Assembly (NCBI GenBank): GCA_022494885.1
Contig: JAGVSM010001714.1
Coordinates: 1-64,000 of the forward strand
Origin: Micrasema longulum
Lineage: Eukaryota; Arthropoda; Insecta; Trichoptera; Brachycentridae
Direction: 5' to 3'
Length of the DNA stretch: 64,000 bases
Program-made: the position numbers and the translations under genes
Shown here: positions 21,858-34,096 of the stretch, piece after piece
Layout: the number at the start of each line of letters is the position of its first letter
How positions within the stretch are numbered: the stretch's first letter is position 1
The notes under the pieces: generated by a model
What the model was told of the DNA's origin: nothing
What the model saw: only the letters and a program-made list of their open reading frames with translations
Databases searched by the model: none

Positions 21858-22065
21858 TATTAGTATGAAGAACATTTTACAGAAGGGAATATAGAAGTTT
21901 AGGCATCCACAGGGCTAATGACCTGTCATTGGCTACTTTACACACTGTGTAACATTCACCATTCTTCCTATATTTGAACATCTATATTCCTTCGACTCTT
22001 CTATCTGTCGACGTTTGTGAAGTTAAAGAGCTGAAACCTTTATTGTTGCGGGTGAGATTCATTTA
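21858..22065 (+). repeat. FB family copy 2, left half
   Basis: It begins with the arm gaagaacattttacagaagg and has ctaatgacctgtcattggct, ttacacactgtgtaacattc and gctgaaacctttattgttgc. It is cut at ttcattta (22058-22065) by a LINE and resumes at 22911. Confidence 0.75.
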
Positions 22066-22910
22066 AGAAAAATAATATATATTTTCAAAATTCTACGAAA
22101 CATTGTCTTCATCTCATTGATAAAAATTGTTTACTTTTCTACTATCTCAGGATGGGGAGGTGCATCATTGTCTTATCTCGACCCTCTTATCACACGTCAA
22201 AAGTCTGTTCTTAGAGTAATAAATAAAAAACCGTATCGCAATCCTTCAGAGCAACTCTTCAAGGAATTTAATATTTTGGACGTTAGACACTTGTATGCTA
22301 AAACAATAATAATTAATTATCACAATAATAAAATTGACCACGTCTTAACAGCACACAATATATCATCTCGTAGTGTGACGTCCCAGAAACACATTGTACC
22401 GCGGACGAGAACTTGTTTTGGACAGAGATCTTTTAGCTTTATGGCTCCTAGAATTTTTAATAAGGTCAAAGATATTTTATTCACCAAACACTTTGTTAGG
22501 AAGAAAAGAAACTGAAGGCTTTTTAAACTACATTGCAAGGTAAGTTATATTAATATTAATATTATCCACGACAATTTAAATACTATACAATACAATGACA
22601 AGAAAGATAAAATTTATAAATATATATATATATATATATGTATGTAAGGGTGTTTATGTATATGTGTGAATATTTATGTGGGTATGTGTATGTGTATGTA
22701 TACACATGTGTATGTATACATGCATGTATATGAGTGTATGTATATGTGTATGTGTACAAATGTTTATAAGGGTCCACACGTGTATGTGTGTGTGTGTATG
22801 TATATGGAGAAATATAAATAAACATATATGTAAGTCTACCTTAGCACGGGTCTTCTCCTACTAGGCATTACTTTATAATATATATTTAAAAATAAAAAAG
22901 ATGTAAATTT
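22066..22910 (+). pseudogene. 5'-truncated LINE inserted in FB copy 2
   Basis: The 845-bp insert is bounded by an 8-bp duplication, ttcattta, at 22058-22065 and 22911-22918. The frame 22117-22515 (132 codons) reads LDPLITRQKSVLRVINK, FKEFNILDVRHLYAK, RTRTCFGQRSFSF and APRIFNKV, the C-terminal part of a Jockey-like reverse transcriptase, related to that at 45735-47515. The remaining 400 bp are 3' UTR and a tatg-rich microsatellite. Single truncation and clear duplication fit target-primed insertion. Confidence 0.8.
22618..22815. repeat. TATG/TG microsatellite
   Basis: Alternating tatg, tgtg and tata units make most of this stretch; open frames on both strands here are repeat artefacts. It forms the 3' part of the LINE insert. 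Confidence 0.85.
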
Positions 22911-23097
22911 TTCATTTAATTATTTCACCTACATACTGGGCAACGCCTGAAAATATTTTTCAATTGTTATACTTCTTCTTGGACCAGGTGGATTCATCAA
23001 CAATGTCTAGACTTCTATATTCCCTTCTGTAAAATGTTCTTCATTTCTGTTATAATATATTAATATCAACAGCTTTCTAGGTGGTTGAATCCAGTCC
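22911..23097 (+). repeat. FB family copy 2, right half
   Basis: It continues after the duplicated ttcattta with cacctacatactgggcaacg, cttcttcttggaccaggtgg and the inverted arm ctagacttctatattccctt, then gaatccagtccttg. Confidence 0.75.
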
Positions 23098-23174
23098 TTG
23101 TTATTGGTGTTTCACAATTTTATTATTTTACATGAACACTACTACATTTTTGGGGAGAGCACTCCTCCCATCGA

Positions 23175-23325
23175 CGGGAGACATAAAAACTTTTTTACAG
23201 TCAACGGGGGCTAAGTTTTATACCGTCCATGTGCTCTGTAGCTGCAAGACCTGTCGGGATATATATTATACAGTGCCCTTGAGGTGGTTTTTACAAAAAT
23301 GGCGCTATACAAATTATCCACGATA
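23175..23325 (+). mobile_element. L2-type LINE 3' end, one motif copy
   Basis: It has the UTR motif at 23225-23250 (tgtgctctgtagctgcaaga) and the terminus gtgcccttgaggtgg / aaatggcgctatacaaatta. No coding sequence is attached. Confidence 0.7.
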
Positions 23326-23640
23326 AAAATGAAAAAAAACATGGTTATTTTACGTTCTAGTGATGAGACAACGCTTTCAATTTCCATTTACCGCTCTAAT
23401 TTGTTTAATGTTTTGTGTTAAAATGAAGATGTAAAAATACATTGTTATTTTTACGAATTTTTAGTGTGAGGTGAAATTTAGCGTTGGTGTGTGATTCGTA
23501 TTTTTGTATTTCTTGGTGAATTTTTTTTTTTTTTTAATTTATCGATTTATATGATTTTCAGAAATGTTTAAGATGTTAAATAGAAATAGAGGACAAAATT
23601 TTTATTTCACATATTATTTACATTTATTACAATATCGCGA
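23326..23640. other. Unassigned AT-rich sequence
   Basis: Poly-T at 23520-23537; no family recognised. Confidence 0.45.
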
Positions 23641-24028
23641 ATATTGTTAGACCAGCTATTTTTACACAAATTAATGAATAGTAAAATTGATTCCCTTAAA
23701 CTACTTGAAATACTTCAATTCTGTGTGCTATATAGACCGACAAGACAAACTTTTCTGTTTTACACAGACAATGCGACAAAAAACTATTTAAAACAATCTA
23801 CAATACCTAGAATATGCAAGCAACATGATTTTTTTGAAGGTTGACATTCTTCACATCGTATCAGTGAAATTATGTTTAAGAGGCAAATACTCTTCCTATT
23901 GGACAGTATATTACCTTAATAATGTCGAACCATTGTCCAAAGGTTCCTGGTTTGATATGTTGTCCCAATGTAACGCCTTAAATATTTTGTTATTTGGAAT
24001 GTTATTTTGGTCAAATAGATCAATTTAA
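23641..24028 (+). pseudogene. LINE C-terminal relic
   Basis: The frame 23644-23844 holds HKLMNSKIDSLKLLEIL, then VLYRPTRQTFLFYT and NYLKQSTIPRICKQHD. The same order (PVRRTRQ, LFDIPN, NYLKNSTLRRIQ) occurs at 31656-31885, and it is the usual end of Jockey/I-like polyproteins. A second frame from 23825 continues in another phase. No reverse-transcriptase core is present. Confidence 0.6.
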
Positions 24029-24107
24029 ATTTGAATAATATATTGCGCTTGTACAAATATCACGGTACGTTTAAAAAGTGTAAAAATAAATGTACGATGA
24101 CTACAAG

Positions 24108-24260
24108 GCTAGATTTCACTCCCTAGGGAGTTATTAAGATTGAAAGTTATTGCAACAGAGAGGAAAAACATTTTTTAGAACGGCTTATTGACTGGTTTAA
24201 GTGGCCACATTACACACTGCGTAACGCCCAACATTTTGTCTAAACATCATAATTTCCTGA
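24108..24260 (+). repeat. FB family copy 3, 5' fragment
   Basis: ctagatttcactccctaggg, ttattgcaacagagaggaaa and gactggtttaagtggccaca are family landmarks. It stops after about 150 bp. Confidence 0.6.
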
Positions 24261-26149
24261 ACACTTCGACACACGAGATTGCTTTGGCCGATTTATTTTA
24301 TAGGTAAAATGATTGAAACAATAAGGGAATAATAGTGTTGATGGATTTTGAAACCTTTCGATTGTTTTTATTTAATTATTTTTTTCTCGCCTTGGTCCGC
24401 TCCTGAAGACGGAAGATTAAATTATTAAGTTCAGTGTTGGCAGTGGGCATTATGCGACCCTAACCCGCATTGTTTGTTGTAGATAATGCACAATGTGTAC
24501 CAACTGTACCGCGTAGGTAGCCATTCCCTGTTACCTAACTCAACTACTAGAAGGGAGGGGGCAATCTAATTATTTCATTTTGTGGATGATCACTTCTCTT
24601 AAGGTGAAAGATTAAGAAAAAAACTTGTAGAATGGGCCACTGCTAAATTAAAATTACACAATTTACGCATAAATACGCTGTCGTAGCGCTAGTGTAGCAG
24701 GAAAAAAACCGTTGAGGATTTAAAACTTATAATATTTTTTTTTAATCTGGGACTCAATTGCTTCTTTTTTTATTATTATAGTAGAGAAAAGGAAGCATAT
24801 TTGGAATACTGTTGGTAATTTTTGATAGAAGAGGGACACCTACCGGCAATACTCATAAATATTACAAGCTACAGTTGCAAGCCCAGATTTAGGTCAATAA
24901 AGTAGTCTTCCATTGATTTAGGATGAATACTGACATATTTTGTGAAATCGTTTCTGTCAAAACTATTTCCGTAAATTTTTCAGATTTTATCCCTAAATAT
25001 TACAGTAGTTTCCATTACATCGTTTTACACAGCATTATCACTTTTGAGGTTTAAGTGCCTCTTGCTTGGAATTAGTACAAATAATTTTTCCTTGTCATTG
25101 AAAGTGAACGTAATTTGGAAAATGGTATTCCGAATTATGAGCATTTTGGTAAAGCCACGTTTTTTCTTATTTGACATAGTTCGCCCCCCCCCCCCCCTCT
25201 TCTGTCGCGGGCCTGATTCATTACATAATAGCTCATTTGGTCAGCTGTAAGACTGTCCGTTATCTGTCATGACGCCAAAACATTTCGTGTACTGCGCATG
25301 CTTACGCACAATTTATAGTCCCAGAAACTGCCCCGTGTAAAACAGCAAATAAAATGGACCAAGATTTGGCACAAGAATTATTGTACAAGAAACTGCACAA
25401 GACTCTGTATTATGTTTTAATGATGTAAAATTAACTTTAGTCCATTTTTTGGTTTAATGAACAATATTTTAAGCACAAGCCCTTAAAATATTTAAACTTA
25501 CATATCGTCAGCCTAACTTGTAAAACTCGCAAGTCTCAAACTTACTTTAGTTCAGGGGAGAGTAAAAACAGTTATTTCTTTTGTAGCAAATGGTAGCAAA
25601 GTCGTATTTAAAAATAATTATAACAGAGCATTGCACCAATATGTAAGTATTACACATGGGAGTTTAAAGATTATTTGAAGCCTTAGGGCTTATGCAAACG
25701 CCAAAATATAATTTTTGATCATTTTTGGACTTACAAGTCCAACCACTTACGGCATACAGAGCCAAATCTGGCTTGAAGTAGAAAAGTGAATATGTATTTT
25801 TGCTCTATTCTCAAGAAAGCTATTGCGTAAGCACGTTATAAGTGCACGAAGTGCCAAATATGGCCCGATTTATTTTACTTCACAATTTCATTTAATTGTA
25901 TATTTTTTTTCCTATATCATTTCAAGTCTCTTCCAAAACACTTTTTTTTTCAAACCGAAAAAAAAACCATGCGGTAAGGGGTTAGTTGACAAGTTAGGGT
26001 GACGATATTCCTTTTTCAAAGTTCTCCATCTCTGAATTTGGTAGTTTTGATTATTACATTCTTGTTCTTGTAAAATACCAGTACTCCAATACGGGTGCGA
26101 ATCTTGGCACCTTAACAAAGCTCAAAACACAAAAATTCTAAGTTTTGAG
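24251..26149. other. Unassigned sequence
   Basis: Nearly 1.9 kb without a recognised family. It contains a C homopolymer of about 15 at 25184-25198 and several frames of 60-70 codons with no motif. If the window has unique host sequence, this is one of the longer candidates. Confidence 0.4.
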
Positions 26150-26525
26150 AGCATGAGCTTTAGGAGTATATATGGCATAAGGTGGTGTTACGGTTTTATA
26201 ACTAACATTGAAGTCCGAGAACGGACGCAGCAGCCTCCTATAACGAGCGTCTTGAGGATGCGACAGTGGACCTGGCTTATACGTGTGCTGCGCATGCCTC
26301 GGGAGAACCTAAATCCAAGTTGCCTCTTCTTTAAACCCGCGGGATCACGCCGTCCTGGAAGGCCGTCGATGATGATCTTTCAACTTTATTCGGCGGAATT
26401 AGGGGCGCTGGATTGACGTGGGAAGAGACGAGAGTCTTGACTGGCGATAGGGCTTCCTGGAGGCAACTAGTGATGTTCACATGCTCCACTTAGGAGTGGA
26501 TGTGGAAAAGAAGAAGAAGATTGTT
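26150..26525 (+). pseudogene. RTE-like LINE, RT C-terminal end
   Basis: The frame 26153-26416 reads EVRERTQQPPI, LRMRQWTWLIRVLRMPREN, FFKPAGSRRPGRP. After a frameshift near 26400 it continues LTWEETRVLTGDRASWRQLV. This is the standard end of a large group of non-LTR polyproteins. An (aag)n tail follows at 26508-26520. 5'-truncated. Confidence 0.75.
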
Positions 26526-26764
26526 AAATACTAGGAACTATATTCCTACATGTTTCGTTAATTTTTCCTTTCGAGAATAATTTTTTTTACTACCAAACTA
26601 GCGAAATATTTTATTACCACAGTGTTTTCATGAAAATAATTAACTGTACTTACTATTTTATATAATATTTGCCCTTTATTCTCCACTGAATAACAAAAAA
26701 TAAAACCATAAATCATCTCAATTTCTTTATCACATTATTTATTACTGGCCCCGTCAGTTATCAG

Positions 26765-27260
26765 TTAGGTGATTTTTATTTATTTATTTATTTATTTAGC
26801 ATTTCACAGTTTTAAAATGTACATAGTTTATTTGTTTCAGGTCCCGACTAGCTAGGAAATTCCTGTGTTTAGGAAGGACCTTATTTTATTCATGTGTTTT
26901 TTTTTTATTTTTAATTTCATTAAATGATGCTTAATAAATTCAAAGAATAATAATAACATTATTAAAAATCAATATAAATTTAAATTAGAAAACATGCAAG
27001 TAATAATAATAAAAATTGAATCATAAAAATAGATTAGAAAATATGCAATTAATAGTAAATAAATGAGACACAATTATTATAAATTATAAAACATACCGAT
27101 AATAATAAAATTGAACCACAAATACACATTATAATATATAAAATGAGTAATTAAGAAATTAAACAAAAATATAAATTGGAAAACATACCGATAATAATAA
27201 AAATTGAAGAACAAAAATAAATTACAGAATATACCATTTATAATTTTTTTTTTAAAATAA
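26765..27260. repeat. TTTA run and degenerate A/T-rich tandem array
   Basis: (attt)n lies at 26775-26800. From about 26985 to 27235 a loose unit recurs (gaaaacatgcaagtaataat, taaaacataccgataataat, gaaaacataccgataataat), spacing about 70-90 bp. It could be a LINE 3' UTR. Confidence 0.5.
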
Positions 27261-28202
27261 GATACGGTTAAAATACTAGTTTAAAAAAGAAAATAAAATA
27301 CTAGTTTTAAAATTAGTTAATATAATCGCAATAAATGGTTTATCAGAAATCGGGAATTGATTGTTGAAATAAGGGTGATCTGTAAAATATGGTATGTCCT
27401 TTACACCATTGCATCGGTCAGAGTTGTAAAATCACTAACCTAATGGGAAAATATTCGCCCACATAACACGAGAAATTTTATTGATGGCCAATCATTTATT
27501 GTCAACGATTGACACGACATTGATCTCTGCGTTCCTGTAGACTGCCCACTGGTGACTGGTGACTGGTGACATGATCATCAATATCATTTTAAAGTAATCG
27601 ATTAAGCAATTATTTTAAAAATGAAATAAAATTATACCCTTTATCAACAATAATCTCGTTTCATCTTTTTTATTTAAATTATTATTAAATATACCTATAT
27701 AATGTTGCAATTTGAATACTTCTTAACATTTTTTTGGCAAAATCCTAGAATTAATATTCTACACAAAAATGTTAATGCCTATTTAAAAAGTTCAACAGTA
27801 TAACTTTTATGACGGTTTTCAAGAAACACATCCTCTTCAATGTCGACCGCCTTTCATTCCTTCAACTCTCCTTTGCCATTTAACAACAAATTAGTCAAAT
27901 GCCATTTTCAGGAGAGGTGTACTAGTTTGAATTATGTCTAAGGAAAGAGACCGTTACATTTCACTGTTGCGAGATATTGCATAAATTTACAAAGCGTGTT
28001 TTCCAGATGTTTATTGAAATAGTTGTGTTCATGTAATAATATTCATTTTCTATTTTTGCTATTATTAATAATGCACATGCTTCCACTTTCCATTATGTTT
28101 AATCCCAACTCGACACAGGGCTCTTGGCTTCATTGAATAAGGGATACGTTATTTTTTTTTATTGTAATATGTAGGTATTTGCATTAAAAAATAAATAAAA
28201 AA
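27261..28202. other. Unassigned sequence; small (ctggtga)n tandem
   Basis: Three units of actggtg lie at about 27548-27570. The rest shows no family or frame. Confidence 0.45.
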
Positions 28203-28455
28203 ATCTGTTCTCATTTATTTTCTTCTTTATTCCCTAGATCGAACGAAAACTGAAGGAAGTGTCGAAAACGCTCACTTTTGTCTACTTGACTTTCCGTTTT
28301 GAAAGCTTGCAATCAAATAAAATAATACAAATAACGTAAAAGCAAACAAAACGTTTTGTAGAACAAAAATTTTTTTTTCGAATGATGTATAATTTTTATC
28401 ACTTTGTTTTAATTTTGGTGATCATTTTTCAAACTGAATAAGAACAGACACAGCT
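28203..28455 (+). repeat. repC copy 1
   Basis: gaacgaaaactgaaggaagt, ttttgtctacttgactttcc, cgttttgtagaacaaaaatt and cgaatgatg match 43155-43415 in the same order. No ends can be defined. Confidence 0.6.
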
Positions 28456-29209
28456 TATGTTAATACCAAATATACGAGTATATGTGATGTTTTAAAGCTA
28501 ACGAGAAAGCTACGTGTTTTTGAAAACTAGGAAAAATGTTAAGGGTTATTGCCGATCAAACAGTACAATGTTTCTTTAACGAGGACTTATTTACGTGCTT
28601 TTTAACGAGTAAATTGAACAATATTTTACAATACAAAACAAAATAGAGACGTTATATATAATTTATAACTCTATTGTTTGTTGATAAATCGTGCTCTGGT
28701 ACCATGAGGGGACGAGTTTAAAGGAGCAGATACCGTAACAAATAACAATCTAGGTGCATTAAAGTCTATCTATGTACTTCCTACACAATACTACCGACAT
28801 CATTCTCTCATCCTTTCATCCCCGAGTGATTGTATTTGCAGTCATAAAGTGGATTATTGCATTGAATAGTTTCTCACACAAGAAGCTGATCGTCGGCCCT
28901 CGGTCGGTGTGTGTGAACATGTTTTGTATGGCAATTTAGTTGAAAATCTTTGTTGTCCAATTAGCGAGACTATTCTGTACCAATTCTGCCTGATGATACC
29001 GAATTGAGGCCTGTTTGGCTCTGCGACAAACAGGGGTCACAAATTAAAGCTAAACAACTGCCCAAGAAATCAACCAACAGTTGTGAAATAACTCCTTGCC
29101 TTATTTAAACTAAATGAATACAGAAAAGTCATGAAAATTGAAATTTTAAAATATAGTTTACTAGGTCTTTAAACAAGCTGTTTTTATCTGTAAACATAAG
29201 GCGCACACA
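28456..29209. other. Unassigned sequence
   Basis: Around 28860-28920 it has gctgatcgtcggccctcggt, less AT-rich; no family recognised. It may be unique host DNA. Confidence 0.4.
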
Positions 29210-29545
29210 GCGCACACATCTTTTTTTTCTTTTTTTGCCTACAACTCCGCCTATCCTCAGCCGCCGGCGCCGTTTCTAATTTGCAACTTGTAGAAGCTGT
29301 GCTGAATATTTATTTACACCACTCTCCCACCTCAGCACAGGTCTTCCGATCCTTCTTTTACCCTTGGACATCCACTCATGACCTATTCATCTATTCACGG
29401 TACATACGCATTTGGCATTTTTCGTACATGTCCAGCATATTTTATGCCGAGCAATCTTGTATGCATGGAGACACTAAATGCTATACGATTCATTATTTTG
29501 TCTAATGCACAAATCTTTTCCATCTTTCACGGGACCGCAGTATAG
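29210..29545 (-). pseudogene. RTE-like LINE, RT C-terminal fragment
   Basis: Minus-strand frames give YAGHVRKMPNAYRE followed by WMSKGKRRIGRPVLRWESGV, the GHV-RMP and GRP--RW boxes near the end of RTE-like polyproteins. Frameshifts separate them. The plus-strand frame at 29281-29505 is its shadow. Confidence 0.6.
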
Positions 29546-30774
29546 CTAACACAGTGAACACACCAGAAAAATAAAACAAGCACATATCAGCATAATAACA
29601 CTAAGCAAACATCAATAATAGCTGTCTGTCTTTTTTTTATAAATTTATTTATAAAAAAAAATACATATAGAGCGAATTTTCCACATATTTTTTGAATAAT
29701 TGATATATTTTTATTCAAGACTTCAGACCAAAGTAGTATAAGCCATAAAAAATTTGAATACTCTAATCTCATACCAGTTCATTTACCATTATAAATATTT
29801 CGAATTAGGTACACTGTTTAAAATCCACACTGTTAAAATGCACTCTGCTTTACTATGCAAATTCTTTGAGAAGGTATTTTATAATTATTATTACATTATT
29901 TTTAATTTAACAATATTACAAATTCAGTAATTGAATCTCAAAAGAATCATTGATATTATGAACATTAAAAACGAAATTGTATTATTATTTGTTTCAGAGA
30001 ATGTTTATCATCTCTGGTAAAAACTGTTGTCGTTGGCTCCAGACATCAATTTATAGTAAGCATAGAAATACAACACAAAATGTTTTCGTTCTGAAACAGT
30101 TTGAATGGCCATAATGGTTATGGGGGTTCACACAAACATTCTCTTTATAGTTCCGTTATAGGATTTACAATAATATTAATTTGGAAAGAGTTCCAAAAAT
30201 AAGCGTATTTGTTAGAAGTCCCTTAATTTCATTGTTGGACCGTTTGCCCCGTACGAATGCGGGTTATAATTACTGTAACAACACGAAATTTTGTTGTATT
30301 ATATTGGCATATTTATGGGATATAAATAAGATAAACAAGTAATCTAATATCGATTAATTCAATTGAGTAAGATCGATTTGTTGAATCACGGATGATAATT
30401 TAAATTGCATTGCCATAAAAAAAATTCTTCATAATGTTGGCTGTCATTTTATTTATGCAGAACGGACTAATTGAGAATTATTAAACTAGAATGACTGAAA
30501 ATACACGTTAATCATTTGTGAATAAATATATGAAGTTCCATTAAATGTATTATGTTAATTTGTTGCCAAATTGTTTTATGAAAGAAAGAATTCAATCGAT
30601 TAAGAGCGACAAGGCCAAAAATAGGTAGTGGCTATTCAATCAGTAGTCAATATATAGTTTGGATGAAAATAATAAATTTATGGCTATTATGTATTTCTTG
30701 TTTTAATATAATTAGTTCAAAGAGATATATTATATGATTTTGAAAATGATCTCACATACACAAGCCATAAATTG
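29546..30774. other. Unassigned AT-rich sequence
   Basis: No family recognised. Only composition-driven frames, e.g. 29587-29772 on the minus strand. Confidence 0.45.
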
Positions 30775-31365
30775 GGTTTATTTATTAACGGACATTGTCC
30801 ATATATACAATTTATAGGGTTTAAATATTACAAAAAAAAAATTAGTTTAAAACATTTAAAAAAAAGAAAAGAAGCATTGACAAACATAAGGGACATCAAG
30901 ACAAGATCTGGACTATTTATGTAGTGTTCGTTTAAATCGTTGTAAACTTAAAACAAAAAAGTCCAGATCTTGTCTTTAGTTAACAACACAACAAAGGGTC
31001 ATTAGAGAATTAAGGCCATAGTTTGTTCAATGCTGATTGATGAACAGTACTTCATTGTTTCTTAACCTACGAATCAGAATATTGAATTTTACTTGTCCCA
31101 GTAATGATCGAACAAGGATTATACCATTTAGTATGCCGAACATATATATGGAGTCAATATCAGTTCTACGTTTTTGTAGACTAGAAATATTTAAAATTGG
31201 CTCTATATCAGCATAAGAATAATTACCTCTCTCTAGTCCAAGCATCCACTCTACTTTTCGAAGCAAGTTATGTTGGACTGATTCAATGTGATTTATGCGA
31301 TTGACATAGAATGGAGACCGGACCACGGAGGCGTATTCTAAGAAGGGTTGTAAATATTAATATCT
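30775..31365 (-). pseudogene. Jockey-like LINE C-terminus and 3' UTR
   Basis: The minus frame 31027-31326 (99 codons) has RSPFYVNRINHIESVQHNL, LGLERGNYSYADIEPILN, SLQKRRTDID and FGILNGI, a clear thumb/C-terminal region of a Jockey-like reverse transcriptase. Upstream codons to about 31340 read LEYASVV. The 3' UTR (30775-31020) holds a 15-bp inverted repeat and ends with an A/T tail. 5'-truncated. Confidence 0.8.
30899..30975. repeat. 15-bp perfect inverted repeat in LINE 3' UTR
   Basis: agacaagatctggac (30899-30913) and gtccagatcttgtct (30961-30975) are exact reverse complements with a 47-nt loop. Confidence 0.8.
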
Positions 31366-31655
31366 TTGTAATGTTTTGTACAGGATATTTTTTTTGTATT
31401 TTAAATACATTCTGTTTATTGTTTGTTAATTGTAAATAACATAATGAATTAATGTCTATCTATCTTAAACATGGCATTTGCGAAAGTTTATTCAATTGAG
31501 AAAGGACAAATCGAGTAATGATGATGTAACAATAAGGTTTAGGAATGTTACAGCTCACAAAATGAAAAATCTGGCCAAATTATAATAATATATTATGTAG
31601 TTGTACTATGCGTAATGCAAAATGCTAGTAGGTAAAGAATAAAAGACTTATATCC

Positions 31656-31890
31656 CTACAAAACTAGCTATGATGAGGCATTTCATATTGAGTTCCTGTC
31701 CGTAGAACTCGTCAATCAGTACTCTTCGACATTCCTAACTCAATGACTAATTATTTGAAAAATAGCACTCTTCGAAGAATACAGATTACCTATGATGACA
31801 GTTTTAGTGACATCGACATATTACATTGTAAATACCATAGTTTTATCAGATCTGTTGAAGACATTTTAAATTTATTTCCTGCTTGACTTT
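31656..31890 (+). pseudogene. LINE C-terminal relic
   Basis: Translation from about 31699 gives PVRRTRQSVLFDIPNSMTNY, LKNSTLRRIQITYDDSFSD and a stop after DILNLFPA at about 31885. It aligns in order with 23641-23844. It is followed directly by the T-rich array, which is probably its 3' UTR. Confidence 0.65.
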
Positions 31891-32085
31891 TAACTTTTAA
31901 TTTGACTTTTAATTTTATCTTTCAATTTTAACTTTTTAATTTTAATTCTTAATTTTAACTTTTAATTTTAATTTTTAATTTAAACTTTTAAATTTAATTT
32001 TAATTCAAACTTTTAATTTTAATTTAAACTTTTACTTTTGATTTTCATTTTAACTTTTGATTTCAACTCTTAATTTATACTTATT
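31880..32085. repeat. TTTTAAT low-complexity array
   Basis: Some 25 imperfect units of ttttaa, ttttaatt and ttaacttt. Both strands are open only by chance. Confidence 0.8.
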
Positions 32086-32769
32086 CATATGTACATATGT
32101 ACCTGCATCTAATAAAATATTGTTGGTTGTCAATTTTTACAAAGAAATTTAAATGTTCATGGAAGCAGAGAGAGAGGGAGGAAAGTAAAGTTGGAGCTTT
32201 ACAATGTCTTCTTGCTTTTATGTAACTTTTATTTAATATTCATATTTTTACTTTTTAGAATTCAATTATTTTTCCCCTCTCCTCCTGCATTCATAATAAA
32301 TTAGTGTGAAATCAATCTGTAATTGGTCTTACTTTTTTTAATTGTTCTTTTGTACCTTGTTTAATATAAAGACTGGATGATTTTCTTTATAAATAAATAA
32401 TGTACGAGAAACTCACTCAATACTAATATAGGACGCTCCGTATTAATTTTCTAATTCACTAGTTTTAAATAGATTTCCTGGTATTAAATATGTTAACTTA
32501 TTTATACAATAAATTAATAGCGTGAAATAAAAATAAATATACTACTTAACATCGCTATTTTACGTTCAAAACAGTTATTCGTAATTCTAACTAGAATTTT
32601 TAAACGCGAAATATTTATTTATACTACGACACCACGAGGTACCTATAAATATTCAAATTATTAGGAACAATTTCTTGGTGGAAAATCGTTGTTTAACAAA
32701 TCAACTAGAAATTCAATTTGCTCAGAATAAAATTGTGTTATTAATTGAAATCACATCTCAATGAAAAAT
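32086..32769. other. Unassigned; contains repE copy 1
   Basis: The repE block (about 32435-32520) has gacgctccgtattaattttc and tattaaatatgttaactta, similar to 33350-33435 in the same orientation. The rest is AT-rich. Confidence 0.4.
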
Positions 32770-33015
32770 ATACTTATGCTCAGTAGCTGCAAGACTTGTT
32801 GTAATCTAACTTCTATTTTTATAAATTTGTTTTTTTTTATTTTAAATATCACTAAACCTCTAAACTTTTTTGACAAATAAAAAAAAATGTAAATGGGGGC
32901 TAGATTTCTTATTGTCTATGCGCTCTGTAGCTGCAAGACGTAGTGGGATATTTATTTATAGTACAGCGCCCTTGGGGTGATTTTCACAAAAACGGCACTG
33001 TATAAATTATCCAAA
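32770..33015 (+). mobile_element. L2-type LINE 3' end, two motif copies
   Basis: UTR motif copies lie at 32776-32801 and 32914-32939. The terminus (gcgcccttggggtgatt / acggcactgtataaatta) precedes a short aaat tail. No coding sequence. Confidence 0.7.
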
Positions 33016-33189
33016 TATAAATAAATAAATAGGCACGTAAATATATTTTGAAAATCGACCTATTATTATTATTTTATAATTATATTTTCTTATTTTATTT
33101 TAATTTCCTCTTTAGAGTCGAATTTATTGCGTTGTGTTTTATGGACTACAAAATATTCTAAGGCAAAAATACGTTTTGAAAAATAAAAA

Positions 33190-33260
33190 ATTTATGTCAA
33201 ATCGACCTTAAGATATCTGCATGGCAGGCAAACGCGCTGGCCATTAGTCGACGTGGCGGA
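33190..33260 (-). mobile_element. SINE-1 head fragment
   Basis: On the minus strand, gactaatggccagcgcgttt and gcctgccatgcag keep the A-box and anticodon-arm region of SINE-1. Confidence 0.5.
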
Positions 33261-34096
33261 TCAACTTACTTTTCAAAAAAGATTTGGGCATTGTCTCCAT
33301 CTTAGAACAGGCTGAGCCATGTTAGATAAAGAGACTATCCTAACCAGAGAACGCTCCGTACTCAATTTCTATACACTATTTTTATATGCATTCCCCGGTT
33401 TTAAATATGTGTACTATATATTTATGCAATTAATTTATAAAATAAAATCAAAAATCAAAAAATTAAAAAATGTCTACAGCATCTAAAATATTTTTACTAT
33501 AACGTTTTCTCTACATTATTGCATATTTTCAAGCACGCACGCCTAAATGTAGACTTTTGATCTATCTTCTGTGTTTGTTTGTTGGAATTGATCGAGAACA
33601 AACACTTTCTGATGTATAGGTAGTAAATCATATGAGTTGGAAAGGATGTACCCAGGCTCAGGCGTGATGCTGGTGATAGTTTTAGGGGCGCCGACACGGA
33701 AATGAAATGGAGTGACGTGTAGGGTCAATAAATGCACTTCGTGGCGGACCGGAACTGTTGGTCGCATGCGGGCGTACCTACGTACTGCACACTGCACTTT
33801 GAATAGTATACACACTAACCAATACACCACACGTAGCAGATAGAATTGCAGCGGATGCACTCAAGAACTTTCACCAATTTACGTAATGAAAGTGTCAACA
33901 AACAATGGAGGGCACATTATTTGTTAAAGTGATTGAAAATATATATATACTCTAGATCTAGATTCTAGAAATACGAATTATTTGGAAAAGGAATATGAAT
34001 GTGCTGACGCTTTTATATTTAAGCGAAGTACCCATCGAATTGGAAAAACAAGATGAAAGAATTAAAGTAGGCTAAATGATGTTGAAATCGGGTGTA
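33261..34096. other. Unassigned; repE copy 2 and a GC-richer block
   Basis: repE copy 2 lies at 33350-33435. From 33655 to 33860 the sequence is close to half GC (gtggcggaccggaactgttg, cgcatgcgggcgtacctacg). A 105-codon minus frame covers it, but I recognise no domain. It could be a diverged exon, a regulatory segment or an old element. Confidence 0.35.

Noticed and set aside
22620..22815. Possible CRISPR or satellite array
   Set aside because: No fixed repeats with unique spacers; it is a simple microsatellite.
22583..22864. Overlapping frames rich in Tyr-Thr and Cys-Val
   Set aside because: They translate a TATG/TG microsatellite on both strands.
25184..25198. C homopolymers here and at 10291 and 52439 as functional motifs
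   Set aside because: Simple runs prone to length error; nothing around them suggests a role.
33543..33860. 105-codon minus frame over a GC-richer block
   Set aside because: No domain, no start context and an overlapping second frame; kept only as unassigned.
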